Shown here: positions 34,474 through 43,829 of the stretch, in pieces
Layout: every line of letters begins with the position of its first letter
Numbering within the stretch: position 1 is the stretch's first letter
Assembly: GCA_947089425.1 (NCBI GenBank)
Contig: CAMUKG010000002.1
Coordinates: forward strand, 62,001-126,000
DNA length: 64,000 nucleotides
Source of the DNA: an uncultured Clostridia bacterium
GTDB lineage: Bacteria > Bacillota > Clostridia > Christensenellales > Pumilibacteraceae
Reading direction: 5' to 3'
Translations under genes and position numbers: made by a program
The notes under the pieces: generated by a model
Seen by the model: only the letters and a program-made list of their open reading frames with translations
What the model was told of the DNA's origin: nothing
Database searches by the model: none

Positions 34474-34584
34474 TTAAAATGTCAGTGCGCCGTTTACGCT
34501 TAAAGCGGCGCCGAGCGTTTCATTGTTTAAATTATGAATGCTCATTAGTTCTATGAGTCTTTCGCGCAATTTAATGTTTGGCAT
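34474..34584 (-). pseudogene. Truncated XRE-type regulator remnant
   Basis: The ATG at 34584 opens 36 codons reading MPNIKLRERLIELMSIHNLN then LGAALSVNGALTF and a stop. It looks like the first helices of a Cro/CI helix-turn-helix with the recognition helix lost. Upstream on the same strand the inverted repeat CGTAGGTTTATGC (34600-34612) and GCGTAAACCTACG (34653-34665) may be its old operator pair. Confidence 0.4.
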
Positions 34585-34710
34585 TACGGTCTTTCCTTAC
34601 GTAGGTTTATGCTATTATTTTGCAATAAAATAAAGGGATAGGTTTGCTCTTTGCGTAAACCTACGCAGTGATGTATTTTGCTCGAATTATAAGCCGAGCC
34701 GCGCAAGAAA

Positions 34711-34735
34711 AATCCGACGGTGATTCCGTCGGATT
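34711..34735. terminator. Terminator after the DUF1540 gene
   Basis: AATCCGACGG/CCGTCGGATT perfect 10-bp stem just past the leftward gene's stop. Confidence 0.75.
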
Positions 34736-34762
34736 CAGTTTGGCAAAAGCTGTTTTAAATCG

Positions 34763-35065
34763 TCAATCTTTAATATAGGTGAGGCACACCACTTCGCCGC
34801 TTCCTTCGCTCATAACGGTTATGCCGTTCGAAACGCAGCGATTGTCTTTATTGAAAATACATTTTGCGTTGCAGGTCACGGCTGTGTCCACGCTGTAATT
34901 CGCGGGAATAAAATCGGCGGCGGCTTCGAAAAGCGAGTTGCGTTTTTTCTCGTCGGGCGTGTAGGTGAGGCAATCGGTGCGAGTGCTTACGTCTATGCTT
35001 TTGGCACAGCAACAATAGCCTTTGTTAAATCTGCAATCTTTGAGTCCGCATTTGATGTCTTTCAT
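34763..35065 (-). CDS. DUF1540 protein, two Cys-rich repeats
   Basis: This 100-residue protein has two copies of a Cys-rich motif: IKCGLKDCRFNKGYCCCAKSI at the start and VTCNAKCIFNKDNRCVSNGI near residue 70. This is the DUF1540 pattern found in sporulation-associated and other clostridial small proteins. The Cys residues likely bind metal. The gene has its own ribosome site (AAGGAGAAC) and terminator. Its molecular function is unknown. Confidence 0.85.
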   Translation of the reverse strand: MKDIKCGLKDCRFNKGYCCCAKSIDVSTRTDCLTYTPDEKKRNSLFEAAADFIPANYSVDTAVTCNAKCIFNKDNRCVSNGITVMSEGSGEVVCLTYIKD

Positions 35066-35190
35066 TTTGGTTTGTTCTCCTTATGCTTTTTTGTTCGCGG
35101 CTTGCCTCTATATTTCGTTCGGGGGCGTTTTTAGCCGCAAAATTATTATTCCCCTAAATTCGCGGCGTATATTCGTGTTGCCGAATTATC

Positions 35191-35220
35191 TTGACAAAAA
35201 GCCGCGAAATGATATACAAT
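35191..35220 (+). promoter_or_regulatory. Promoter of the YybS-like/rplI genes
   Basis: TTGACA at 35191-35196 with TATACA (35213-35218, 16 bp) or TACAAT (35215-35220, 18 bp). Confidence 0.65.
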
Positions 35221-35257
35221 ACAAGAGTGGCGAAAGATGCGTAAAGGAGAGCGGAGT

Positions 35258-36259
35258 TTGGCTAAAAAAATTGTGTTCACACTTGCGGTAACGCTTTCGG
35301 CGTTGTTGCTTTGCGTGTGCGTTTTTATGCCGAGCTTGAGCGTTCCTTTGTTGCCGCTTGTGTGCGCGCTTTTAGCGTATGCGAGCTTGCGAGTCGGCTT
35401 TTGGCTCTTCTTGCCGTTTGCGGTCGGCTTTTGCGCGGTCGGGCTTATTTGCTTCGGCTTTTGCGAGTTTACCGTTGCGGGAGCTATATTGCTTGCGGCG
35501 CTTTCGGTGCCTATGCTATTTAGGCGCAAACTTTCGCCGCTCGCTCAAACGGCGCTGTGCGCGGCGGTGGGAGTGTTTACCGTGTGCGCCGCGTTCGCGG
35601 TGTTCGCGCTCGCCATGCGGCAAAGCGTGAGCGACGTTATTCGAGGAGCCTACGAGCGACTTTCGCGCGACCCCTTTTTGCGCTTTCTTTCCAATCGTCA
35701 TTATGCGTCGCTAAAAGCGGAATCGGGACAAGTCGCGTATTCGCCCGCCGACTCGGAATATTTATCCGCCGCGCTCGCAAGCTATGGCGAAAAAGTTTGG
35801 CGAGAACTCGACGGCACCGTGTTGTGGTATTTGTCGGGGTTCGGGGCGTTCGCGGGCGGCGCGGGAGCTACGGGCGGATTAGCGCTCTCCGAGCGGGTTT
35901 GCGGCGTTTCGGGCGTGCCTGTGCGCGAGTGGCGGCTCGGAAAAATTTATCTTTTGGCGGCGGTATTGCCTGCGCTCGCGTTTGCGTTTTTGGCGTTTTA
36001 CGAGCCTACGGTTCCTGTGGTAATAGCGGTTGTGAATATTATGATTACGCTGCCCACTTCGCTGTGCGGCATAACGCTGTTGTATCACACGCTTACGCGT
36101 CCTAACGGAAAGGCTAAAATCGCGACTGTTGCGCTGTTTTGGCTTATAATTGCGGTTGCGGCGCTTTTCTACGAGTGGGGTATGCTCGTGCTCGGTTTTT
36201 TGGGGCTTGCCGATTGCGTTCTAAATGTGCGCAAGTTGCTCGATTGGGCGCTCGAATAA
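35258..36259 (+). CDS. YybS-like (DUF2232) membrane protein
   Basis: The TTG at 35258 follows AAAGGAGAGCGGAG and gives 333 residues with about eight hydrophobic segments. Its size, membrane pattern and position upstream of the L9 gene match YybS of Bacillus, whose genes lie as yybS-yybT-rplI. Sequence similarity by eye is weak, so the assignment rests partly on context. The yybT-like phosphodiesterase that usually lies between is absent. An ATG at 35237 is an alternative start. Confidence 0.7.
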   Translation: MAKKIVFTLAVTLSALLLCVCVFMPSLSVPLLPLVCALLAYASLRVGFWLFLPFAVGFCAVGLICFGFCEFTVAGAILLAALSVPMLFRRKLSPLAQTALCAAVGVFTVCAAFAVFALAMRQSVSDVIRGAYERLSRDPFLRFLSNRHYASLKAESGQVAYSPADSEYLSAALASYGEKVWRELDGTVLWYLSGFGAFAGGAGATGGLALSERVCGVSGVPVREWRLGKIYLLAAVLPALAFAFLAFYEPTVPVVIAVVNIMITLPTSLCGITLLYHTLTRPNGKAKIATVALFWLIIAVAALFYEWGMLVLGFLGLADCVLNVRKLLDWALE

Positions 36260-36369
36260 CGGCGTATTCATTGGCGGATACTGGGCACGTCTCGTTCGGC
36301 GGCTCGATAGTGTAAGTGCGGATACGCTTTTATAAAAAAATATGTTTTGTGGGAGGTCATGAAAAAATC

Positions 36370-36813
36370 ATGAAAGTAATACTTAAAGCGGACGTGAAAG
36401 GTCAGGGCAAGAAAGGCGAAATAATAAACGTGTCGGACGGATACGCTCGCAACTTTTTATTTAAAAACAATTTGGCGCAAGAAGCCACTGCGGCGAGCGT
36501 GAACAGCGCCCGCATATCGGCGGAAGCGGCGGAGCACCGCAAAGCGGTTGAAAAGGCGGCGGCACAAGAACTCAAAAAGAAGCTCGACAGCGAAAGCGTG
36601 AGCGTGAAGATAAAAGTGGGCGAGTCGGGTAAGCTGTTCGGCGCGCTGAACAGTCAGCAAATATCCGACGCGCTCGCGGCTAAGGGCATAGAAGTGGACA
36701 AGAAAAAGATAGTTATATCCGAGCCGATAAAAGCGCTCGGGCGATACACCGTTACGGTGAAATGCTACGCCGAAATATCCGCTAAGCTCACGGTGTCGGT
36801 AGAGGCGTTATAA
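36370..36813 (+). CDS. rplI: 50S ribosomal protein L9
   Basis: This 147-residue protein matches bacterial L9. The N-terminal domain ([20 protein letters not shown], then [14 protein letters not shown]) binds 23S rRNA. A long connecting helix (about 40-75) leads to the C-terminal domain with [15 protein letters not shown]. The start is the second ATG after GGGAGG, since the first at 36359 meets a stop after four codons. L9 helps maintain reading frame and translation fidelity. Confidence 0.97.
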   Translation: MKVILKADVKGQGKKGEIINVSDGYARNFLFKNNLAQEATAASVNSARISAEAAEHRKAVEKAAAQELKKKLDSESVSVKIKVGESGKLFGALNSQQISDALAAKGIEVDKKKIVISEPIKALGRYTVTVKCYAEISAKLTVSVEAL

Positions 36814-36818
36814 GTTTG

Positions 36819-36940
36819 GATTGCCACGCTCGTTTCACTCGCTCGCAATGACATATAAGTTGCGGCGTATTAGCCGATTGCGAGGCGTGAACGCAACATT
36901 CGCGTCATTGCGAGTAGCCGCAAGGCGACGCGGCAATCTT
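36819..36940. repeat. Dispersed palindromic repeat (MITE-like), long copy
   Basis: The ends GATTGCC...CTCGCAATGAC (36819-36852) and CGTCATTGCGAG...CGGCAATC (36903-36938) are inverted copies of each other. A related single arm lies at 38475-38510. The arrangement between genes and the conserved ends suggest a small non-autonomous or structural repeat that is dispersed in the genome. Confidence 0.7.
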
Positions 36941-36981
36941 ACGTAAAGTAAAATAACCTTTAAGGAGAACAATAGAAAACA

Positions 36982-37866
36982 ATGGCAAAGACGGAACAAA
37001 ACAAACTTAATAAGAATTTGGCGCAAATGCTCAAAGGCGGAGTTATTATGGACGTTACCACTCCCGCCGAAGCGGAAATCGCGCAAGAAGCGGGCGCGGT
37101 TGCGGTTATGGCGTTAGAGCGCGTTCCCGCAGATATTCGCCGCGACGGCGGCGTTGCCCGCATGAGCGATCCCGCCATGATTAAAGGAATTCAAAAAGCG
37201 GTAACCATTCCCGTAATGGCGAAAGCGAGAATAGGGCACATAACCGAAGCTCGCGTGCTCGAAGCGCTCGGAATAGACTATATCGACGAGTCGGAAGTGC
37301 TCACTCCCGCCGACGACGCCTATCATATAGATAAACACGCTTTCTCGGTGCCGTTCGTGTGCGGCGCTCGCAACTTGGGCGAGGCGCTTCGAAGAATAGG
37401 CGAGGGAGCTTCGATGATTCGCACCAAAGGCGAGGCGGGTACCGGCAACGTTGTGGAGGCCGTTCGCCACATGCGCCAAATGATGAGCGAAATTCGTTTG
37501 CTTTCGAATAAGCCGAGCGAAGAGCTTATGAGCTACGCCAAAGAAATAGGCGCGCCCTACGAGCTTGTGAAATATGTTGCGGAAAACAAGAAGTTGCCCG
37601 TTGTGAACTTTGCGGCGGGCGGCGTAGCCACTCCCGCCGACGCGGCGCTCATGATGACGCTCGGAGCCGAAGGCGTGTTTGTGGGCTCGGGAATATTCAA
37701 GTCGAGCGACCCGAAAAAGACTGCTCGGGCAATCGTGCTTGCCACCGCTCACTATAACGACCCTAAGCTCATTGCCGAAGTAAGCGAGAATTTGGGAACG
37801 CCTATGCGCGGCATAGAGCTTTCCACGTTGAGCGAAGAAGAACGCCTCGCAAAGCGCGGGTGGTAA
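36982..37866 (+). CDS. pdxS: Pyridoxal 5'-phosphate synthase, lyase subunit
   Basis: This 294-residue protein is nearly canonical Pdx[57 protein letters not shown] with the catalytic Lys, [15 protein letters not shown] and [18 protein letters not shown]. It makes PLP from ribose 5-phosphate, glyceraldehyde 3-phosphate and ammonia supplied by PdxT. The pdxT gene begins 20 bases downstream. The ribosome site AAGGAG is 15 bases before the ATG. Confidence 0.98.
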   Translation: MAKTEQNKLNKNLAQMLKGGVIMDVTTPAEAEIAQEAGAVAVMALERVPADIRRDGGVARMSDPAMIKGIQKAVTIPVMAKARIGHITEARVLEALGIDYIDESEVLTPADDAYHIDKHAFSVPFVCGARNLGEALRRIGEGASMIRTKGEAGTGNVVEAVRHMRQMMSEIRLLSNKPSEELMSYAKEIGAPYELVKYVAENKKLPVVNFAAGGVATPADAALMMTLGAEGVFVGSGIFKSSDPKKTARAIVLATAHYNDPKLIAEVSENLGTPMRGIELSTLSEEERLAKRGW

Positions 37867-37885
37867 ATATTCGGGCATAATAAAG

Positions 37886-38470
37886 ATGGAAAGAAAAGAA
37901 TCCGAGCCTACCGTAGGCATACTCGCGTTGCAAGGCTCGGTTATAGAGCACGAGAGTATGCTCGCAAAAATAGGCGCGAAAACTCTCAGGGTGTTAAAGC
38001 CCGAGCACCTCGAAGAGATAGACGGCATAATTTTGCCGGGCGGCGAGAGCACCACGCTCGGAAAGCTGTTGAACTTGTTTTCGATTGCAAAGCCGCTCAA
38101 AGCGAAAATCGAGAGAGGAATGCCGGTGTTCGGAACGTGCGCGGGGCTGATACTGCTTGCAAAAGAAATAGAGGGCGAACAGCCGCATTTGGGAACTATG
38201 GACATTAAAGTGCGGCGCAACGCTTACGGCAGACAAATCGACAGCTTTATAGCGCACGAAGTTATAGAAGAATTTTCGACGTCGCCGCTCGAACTTGTGT
38301 TCGTTCGCGCTCCCGCGATAGAAAAGACGTTCGGAAAGGCGAGAGTATTAAAAGAGCTTGACGGGCGCATAATTGCGGCAAGGCAGGAAAATATGCTCGT
38401 AACGAGTTTTCACCCCGAACTCACCGACGATGAAACCGTTCACCGCTATTTTTTGAGTATGTTTAAGTAA
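37886..38470 (+). CDS. pdxT: Pyridoxal 5'-phosphate synthase, glutaminase subunit
   Basis: This 194-residue protein is a class-I glutaminase. The oxyanion loop is LPGGESTTLGKL, the Cys nucleophile lies in FGTCAGLILLA (near residue 80), and the His-Glu pair is in SFHPELTDD. It supplies ammonia to PdxS. The N-terminal TVGILALQGSVIEHE is typical of the family. It is co-transcribed with pdxS. Confidence 0.97.
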   Translation: MERKESEPTVGILALQGSVIEHESMLAKIGAKTLRVLKPEHLEEIDGIILPGGESTTLGKLLNLFSIAKPLKAKIERGMPVFGTCAGLILLAKEIEGEQPHLGTMDIKVRRNAYGRQIDSFIAHEVIEEFSTSPLELVFVRAPAIEKTFGKARVLKELDGRIIAARQENMLVTSFHPELTDDETVHRYFLSMFK

Positions 38471-38474
38471 GCGG

Positions 38475-38510
38475 AGATTGCCGCGCTCATGGCACTCGCT
38501 CGCAATGACA
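38475..38510. repeat. Dispersed repeat, single arm
   Basis: GAGATTGCCGCGCTC...CTCGCTCGCAATGACA matches the left arm of the longer repeat at 36819-36852. Confidence 0.7.
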
Positions 38511-38655
38511 ATCGCCACCCCTTGCATCGAACGAATACGTTCCGTTATCGTTCGAATTCGCTTGACGCAAAAACTATTACAATGTTATTTCGCCCGAAGC
38601 GACGCGGAGCGGAGAAATCTTTAAATCATAATCGAGGCGACAAAAAAGGAAAAAC

Positions 38656-40530
38656 ATGAATCACGGATTTTTGAGAGTGGGGGTAGCCAACCCCGAAATA
38701 CGGGTGGCGGAGCCCGAATATAACGCGAACGCCGTTATAGCGGCGGCGCTCGAAGCCGAAAAAGAGGGCGTCGAGGTTTTGGCGTTTCCCGAGCTTTGCC
38801 TCACGGGTTACACTTGCGGCGATTTGTTCTTTCAAAAAACTCTTATAAAAGCCGCCGAACGAGCTCTCGCGAAAGTGGCGGAGAGCACTAAAAACGCCGA
38901 CATGCTAATTTGCGTGGGGCTGCCTGTGAGCCATGAAAACAAGCTGTATAACGTTTGCGCGGTTTTGAATAAAGGGAATATTTTGGGGCTTGTGCCCAAA
39001 ACGCATTATCCCGAATACGGCGAATTTAACGAGTTGCGCTATTTTACTCGCGCCGAAAAAATGCACGTTGTGCCGCTTTGCGGACAGGTGTGCACAATGG
39101 CGCAAGCCGTTTTCGTTGCGAACGACGAAATCCCCGTAGGAGTGGAAATTTGCGAGGATTTGTGGGCTTCATGCCCGCCGTCGTCCGATTGCGCCGCGCT
39201 CGTCACCGTGAACATATCGGCGAGCAGCGAAACTGTGGGAAAGGCGGAAAAACGCCGCGCGCTCGTTTTAAGTCAGTCGCTCAGAACGTGTTCGGCGTAT
39301 GTGTATGCCGACGCGGGGCGAGGCGAAAGCACTACCGACCTTGTGTTTTCGGGACACGGCATTATTACCGAAAAGGGGAAAATTCTCGCCGAAAACAAGC
39401 CGTTCGAAAACAAACTTTTGACTTTTGCAGATATTGACACCGACTTTTTGGCGCACGAACGCGAAAAAAACAATACCGTTGTGCCGCATGACGCAAACCG
39501 CTTTTCCGCGAGTTTTACTCTTTGCGAGCGGAGCGGGAAAATAGCAAGAGAAGTGTCGCGTTTGCCTTTTGTGCCGCAAGAGAACGGCAACGAGAGAGCC
39601 GAACTTATTTTAACAATGCAGGCGGAAGGGCTGAGAAAGAGAATGGAAGCGTCGGGCGCAAAAAAGCTTGTGCTCGGAGTGTCGGGCGGACTCGATTCGG
39701 CGCTTGCTTTGCTTGTATGCTTGCGCGCGTTAAAAATTGCGAAAATGCCCGCGAAAAACGTGCTCGCCATTTCTATGCCCGGCTTCGGCACCACCGACGA
39801 GACTGCGCAAAACGCTTTGGCGCTCGCAAAAGAGAGCAAAACGGAGCACAGGTGCATAAATATATGCGAAAGCGTAAAACTGCATTTATCCGACATAGGG
39901 CACGACCTTAGCGCTCGCGACGTTGCCTACGAGAACGCGCAGGCGAGAATGCGCACCATGGTTTTAATGGATATTGCGAACGCCGAAAACGGACTTGCAA
40001 TAGGTACGGGCGACCTCTCGGAAGCGGCGCTCGGTTGGTGTACGTATAACGGCGACCACATGTCTATGTACGGCGTGAATGCGTCGGTGCCCAAAACGCT
40101 CGTTAAATATTTGGTGCGCCACGAGGCGGAGAGAATAGGGGGCGGAACGAAAAAGGCGCTAATCGGAATTTTGAACACCGAAATAAGCCCCGAGCTGTTA
40201 CCCGCCGAAAACGGCAAAATTTCGCAAAAGACGGAAGACATAATAGGCTCGTTCGAGCTAAACGATTTCTTTTTGTTTTATTCCGTGCGTTGCGGGTGCG
40301 CTCCTAAAAAGACTCTTTTGTATGCGTCGGCAGCGTTCGGCGGCGAACCTAAGGAATACGCGGAGCCGCTCGCAAGATTTTACAAACGGTTTTTCGGGTC
40401 GCAATTTAAGCGTTCATGCAGTCCCGACGGCGCGAAAATAGGTTTCTCGCTGTCGCCGCGCGGCGATTGGAGAATGCCGAGCGACGCAAGCGTGAAATTG
40501 TGGCTTAGCGAGTGCGACGCTGAAAAGTAA
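38656..40530 (+). CDS. nadE: Glutamine-dependent NAD+ synthetase
   Basis: This 624-residue protein has an N-terminal nitrilase-type glutaminase domain (Glu in FPELCLTGYTCGD, Lys in VPKTHYPEYGEFNE, Cys in VGVEICEDLWA). The C-terminal NAD synthetase domain has the ATP-pyrophosphatase loop LGVSGGLDSALALL and later IGTGDLSEAALGWCTYNGDH. It converts deamido-NAD to NAD with glutamine as nitrogen donor. The length fits the long two-domain form common in Bacillota. The ribosome site AAAGGAAAAAC precedes the ATG. Confidence 0.97.
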   Translation: MNHGFLRVGVANPEIRVAEPEYNANAVIAAALEAEKEGVEVLAFPELCLTGYTCGDLFFQKTLIKAAERALAKVAESTKNADMLICVGLPVSHENKLYNVCAVLNKGNILGLVPKTHYPEYGEFNELRYFTRAEKMHVVPLCGQVCTMAQAVFVANDEIPVGVEICEDLWASCPPSSDCAALVTVNISASSETVGKAEKRRALVLSQSLRTCSAYVYADAGRGESTTDLVFSGHGIITEKGKILAENKPFENKLLTFADIDTDFLAHEREKNNTVVPHDANRFSASFTLCERSGKIAREVSRLPFVPQENGNERAELILTMQAEGLRKRMEASGAKKLVLGVSGGLDSALALLVCLRALKIAKMPAKNVLAISMPGFGTTDETAQNALALAKESKTEHRCINICESVKLHLSDIGHDLSARDVAYENAQARMRTMVLMDIANAENGLAIGTGDLSEAALGWCTYNGDHMSMYGVNASVPKTLVKYLVRHEAERIGGGTKKALIGILNTEISPELLPAENGKISQKTEDIIGSFELNDFFLFYSVRCGCAPKKTLLYASAAFGGEPKEYAEPLARFYKRFFGSQFKRSCSPDGAKIGFSLSPRGDWRMPSDASVKLWLSECDAEK

Positions 40531-40594
40531 AAGAAAGGAGGGCGCGGCTACGTTCGGAAAAAAGAGCAAGAATAAGACGGTCGAAAAAGAAGTT

Positions 40595-41359
40595 GTGGCT
40601 TTGTGTTTGGGCGGAGGCGGCGCTCGCGGGTTTGCGCATATAGGCGCGATTAAAGCGTTCGAGGAAGCTGGCGTAAAGTTCGATATGGTTGTGGGAACGA
40701 GCGCGGGCGCGCTTGTGGGCGCGCTGTATGCGGCGGGCATAAAGAGCGAAACTATGGTTCGCTATGCCGAGTCGCTTTCGTTTCGCGATTTGCACAACGG
40801 AATTTTCATAACGCCCAACGACCCCATGAAAATCGGCAAAATCGTTACCGATTTGATAGGGGTGAAAGACATATCTTCGTTTCCCACTAAATTTGCGGCT
40901 GTTGCTGTGGATTTGATTGAGTCGAAACAGGCGATTCTCGACAAAGGAAACGCGAGCATAGCGGTTGCGGCGTCGTGCGCGGTGCCCGTTTTGTATAGAC
41001 CCGTAGCGTTCGGCGGCAAACATCTTTCGGACGGCGGACTTTTGAATAATATTCCCGCCGACGTTTGCAAAATGCTCGGCGCCGGTAAGGTGGTTACGGT
41101 AGATGTTAATCCCACGCGAGGCGGCGGCACGAACGGCATGGGGCTGATAGACATGCTCAAAGCCACTTTCCACATAATGGCGGCTAATTCTTCGGCGGCG
41201 GGGCTTAGGCACAGCGACGTGGTTATATCCCCCGACACGGGCGAATATTCGTCGGTGAGCAAATCGGGTTGGAAAGAAATGCTCGACATAGGCTACGAAT
41301 CCGCCCGCCAAAGTTTGTTTGTGGGCAGACTTCGCGGAATTTTAAATCAAAACAAGTAA
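40595..41359 (+). CDS. Patatin-like phospholipase
   Basis: From the GTG at 40595 the protein begins MALCLGGGGARGFAHIG, the oxyanion loop of patatin-family lipases. It then shows GTSAGALVGALYAAG (Ser nucleophile) and SDGGLLNNIPADV (Asp of the dyad). It probably hydrolyses acyl chains of membrane lipids in the cytoplasm. A perfect AAAGGAGG at 40534-40541 points to a start near 40550, where the frame has ACG, not ATG; this would add 15 residues (FGKKSKNKTVEKEVV). Either start is possible. Confidence 0.88.
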   Translation: MALCLGGGGARGFAHIGAIKAFEEAGVKFDMVVGTSAGALVGALYAAGIKSETMVRYAESLSFRDLHNGIFITPNDPMKIGKIVTDLIGVKDISSFPTKFAAVAVDLIESKQAILDKGNASIAVAASCAVPVLYRPVAFGGKHLSDGGLLNNIPADVCKMLGAGKVVTVDVNPTRGGGTNGMGLIDMLKATFHIMAANSSAAGLRHSDVVISPDTGEYSSVSKSGWKEMLDIGYESARQSLFVGRLRGILNQNK

Positions 41360-41383
41360 TGGGGAAAATAGGAGGTTTTATAT

Positions 41384-42748
41384 ATGTCAAGTGAAAGCAG
41401 AAGAAAAGGAAGAATAGTTCGGGCAATCATTGCTCTCGTTTTGATTTCGGGCTTGCTGATTAGTCTGATTTGGACCGACCAAATAAACCGTAAGCTCGGG
41501 CTTGTGCCTATCGAGGACTCTACGAAAAACGAGCAACCCGCTCCCACGCCTGACACGGGCACGGTTACCCGGCTCGGCGACGATTTGAACGTCCATTTTG
41601 TGGACGTGCGGCAAGGCGACGCGTGTATTATAGAGTTCCCCGACGATAAGAAAATGCTCATAGACGCGGGCGAAAACAACAAGACCGATAAAACGGCGCT
41701 TTTAAATTACATAGACGAGCACATTAAAGACGCGGAAGGCAACACGATTAGTTATTTCGATTACGTGGTGCTCACTCATCCCGACAGCGACCATTGCGGC
41801 GGAATGTTCGACGTTTTAAAGGAGTATCCCGCAAAAACGTTTTACCGCCCCAACGTGTATTACAACGATAAAGACAAAGACGGTAATCCCAAAATAGGGT
41901 TTAACGACCCCGAAACCGAAATTAAAGAACTCGGAAGCAAAAACATAAAAGAGACGCAAACTTACGGGCGCGCCCTTAAAGCCGCCTACGAGGGCGAAGT
42001 GGCGGGAACGGCTACCGAAGTAATCGTTACCGACGCGACCGACGAGGAAACGAGCGTGATTGCGCCCGACCTCGAAAAGGACGCCGCAGAATATTATTCG
42101 TTTACTTTCTATGCGCCCATAGGCTCGAAGTCGTATTCCGATTGGAACGATTATTCGCCTATTATGATTCTCGAATATCACGAAAAGCGTTTTATGCTTT
42201 CGGGCGACGCCGAGAAAAACGCGGAAGCGGACTTCGTTGCCGAAGCGCTCAAAGGCGAGGGCAAGTACGCTATTTTCGACGACGAGTTTTCGGTTGACGT
42301 ATTTAAACTCGGACATCACGGTAGCAGAACTTCGTCGAGCGAAGCTTTTATAAACGTGATGACCACGCCCGAAAGTTGCGCGAGCGTTCAGGCGATTATA
42401 TCTTGCGGGGAAGACAACGAATACGGGCACCCTCACGAAGAAGTGCTCGAACGGCTGAAAAAGCTCGGATTTAAAGACGAAAATATTTTGCGCACCGACA
42501 CGCTTGACGAGGGCGTGGGGGCAATAGCTATGTCCGTTCGCGGCGCGAAAGCGGACGACGGGAGCGTTTCGTATGCGCTGTATGTGGGCGAGAACGCCGT
42601 TCGCGTTCGTACGAAATCGAAAGTTACGGTTAATATTTGGCTCACTTGGTTCGAAATAGTTTTAATAGGTTGCGTGGCGGTGATTATAGTGCTCCTCGTT
42701 ATGCCCGAAATCAGAGCGTGGATTCGCAAGTTGCGCGGCAAAGCATGA
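41384..42748 (+). CDS. ComEC/Rec2-like metallo-beta-lactamase-fold hydrolase, membrane-anchored
   Basis: This 454-residue protein has an N-terminal membrane segment (about 12-30) and an extracellular domain with the metal site VVLTHPDSDHCGG. Further metal ligands lie in LSGDAEKNAE and KLGHHGSRTSSSE, and it ends in a membrane segment (VLIGCVAVIIVLLVM) plus a basic tail. The domain matches the soluble beta-lactamase-like part of ComEC without its channel. It could be an extracellular nuclease or phosphodiesterase. The downstream protease gene overlaps its stop by 4 bases (ATGA). Confidence 0.9.
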   Translation: MSSESRRKGRIVRAIIALVLISGLLISLIWTDQINRKLGLVPIEDSTKNEQPAPTPDTGTVTRLGDDLNVHFVDVRQGDACIIEFPDDKKMLIDAGENNKTDKTALLNYIDEHIKDAEGNTISYFDYVVLTHPDSDHCGGMFDVLKEYPAKTFYRPNVYYNDKDKDGNPKIGFNDPETEIKELGSKNIKETQTYGRALKAAYEGEVAGTATEVIVTDATDEETSVIAPDLEKDAAEYYSFTFYAPIGSKSYSDWNDYSPIMILEYHEKRFMLSGDAEKNAEADFVAEALKGEGKYAIFDDEFSVDVFKLGHHGSRTSSSEAFINVMTTPESCASVQAIISCGEDNEYGHPHEEVLERLKKLGFKDENILRTDTLDEGVGAIAMSVRGAKADDGSVSYALYVGENAVRVRTKSKVTVNIWLTWFEIVLIGCVAVIIVLLVMPEIRAWIRKLRGKA

Positions 42749-43614
42749 GCGAGAACGAAAACAATTCCTTAGTTACGCAAAAGCCGAAAAAGCGCGGGCG
42801 AGACAGGTTTAATCTGCTCGATTCGCCCATTTTCGGCGTGGCTGTGGTTATGCTCTTCGCGCTCGGCATAGTGCTTTTGCCGGGAGAAAAACTCGGCGCG
42901 CTCATGCTCGGCAAAAAGGGCGCCGACGCTATGAGTTTGGGCAACGCGATTTTTCGCGCGTTGGGTTTTATAGTGCTCTTGTTGCTCGCGCTCGATTTGG
43001 GGTTCGGAATTTTCGGCTTTAAAGCACGCGGGAAAGGCTTTTTGCTTTCGTTGCCGTTTGTTATCGTTGCTGTGAACAACGCTCCGCTCGTGGGTTTAAT
43101 TAGCGGCGAAGTGAGCGTGCACGCGGGCGGCGCGAGCGTTTTGCTGTTCGCTCTCTATTGCGCGTCGGTGGGGCTGTTCGAAGAAATCGTGTTTCGCGGA
43201 ATAGTTTTCCCGCTCGTTCTCCGCAAAATGGGAAGCACTCGCAAAGGCATATTTTGGTCGGTTATAATATCGTCGGCGCTGTTCGGCGCAATTCACGTCG
43301 TGAATTTCTTTTCGTCGGCGCCCGGCGCGGTTGTGCTTCAAATAGGATACAGCTTTTTGATAGGCGCAATGTGCGCAATGGTTATGCTTCTTTGCCGCAA
43401 CGTGTTTGCGTGCGCCGCTCTTCATGCGGGCTTTAATTTTGCCGGTCTTATTGCCGACGAGCTCGGCACGGGGCAAATATGGAACGCCGCGAATATAACC
43501 CTCACCGCCGTTGTGGGCGTTCTTGCGCTCCTTTACGGTGTGTTCCTTATGCTCAAAATAATTTGCCCCGACGACAAACTAAAACTACTGTATAACGCGA
43601 AAAAAGCGGAATGA
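42745..43614 (+). CDS. CPBP-family intramembrane metalloprotease
   Basis: The ATG at 42745 overlaps the preceding stop and gives 289 residues with about seven hydrophobic segments. The family motifs are LFEEIVFRGIVFPLVLRK (EExxxR) and later IHVVNFF and HAGFNF, each with a His. CPBP (Abi) proteases cleave within membranes; prenyl-protein processing and bacteriocin self-immunity are known roles. Coupled translation with the ComEC-like protein suggests a related surface function. Confidence 0.88.
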   Translation: MSENENNSLVTQKPKKRGRDRFNLLDSPIFGVAVVMLFALGIVLLPGEKLGALMLGKKGADAMSLGNAIFRALGFIVLLLLALDLGFGIFGFKARGKGFLLSLPFVIVAVNNAPLVGLISGEVSVHAGGASVLLFALYCASVGLFEEIVFRGIVFPLVLRKMGSTRKGIFWSVIISSALFGAIHVVNFFSSAPGAVVLQIGYSFLIGAMCAMVMLLCRNVFACAALHAGFNFAGLIADELGTGQIWNAANITLTAVVGVLALLYGVFLMLKIICPDDKLKLLYNAKKAE

Positions 43615-43829
43615 TTTAAGTAAATAAAAAAACGGGTAAGCGCTTTAAACGCTTAGCACAGAAGAAATCGGCGGTAGTATAGGTGGCGGAGTATCATTTA
43701 ATAGTACAGAGGTTTATGATACTGTTAACACAAGAGACGCCTTTTTGAAAATTGTGCGTTGACCGGGATTTTTGAAACCGACAGAGACGGCTCTTTTGAT
43801 TTTTCGGAGTAATCGGGCTCAATGCGCTC
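43615..43829. other. Degraded sequence, no clear gene
   Basis: A short frame reading EIGGSIGGGVSFNSTEVYDT then a stop, and several other fragments, suggest decayed coding sequence. Nothing intact is visible. Confidence 0.4.

Noticed and set aside
34600..34665. Riboswitch or T-box leader before the DUF1540 gene
   Set aside because: The inverted repeat is an operator-like pair with a long A/T loop, lacks T-box or riboswitch hallmarks, and lies downstream of the leftward DUF1540 gene, not before it.
37114..38220. 368-codon leftward frame over pdxS and pdxT
   Set aside because: It lies wholly antisense to two certain genes and has no homology features.
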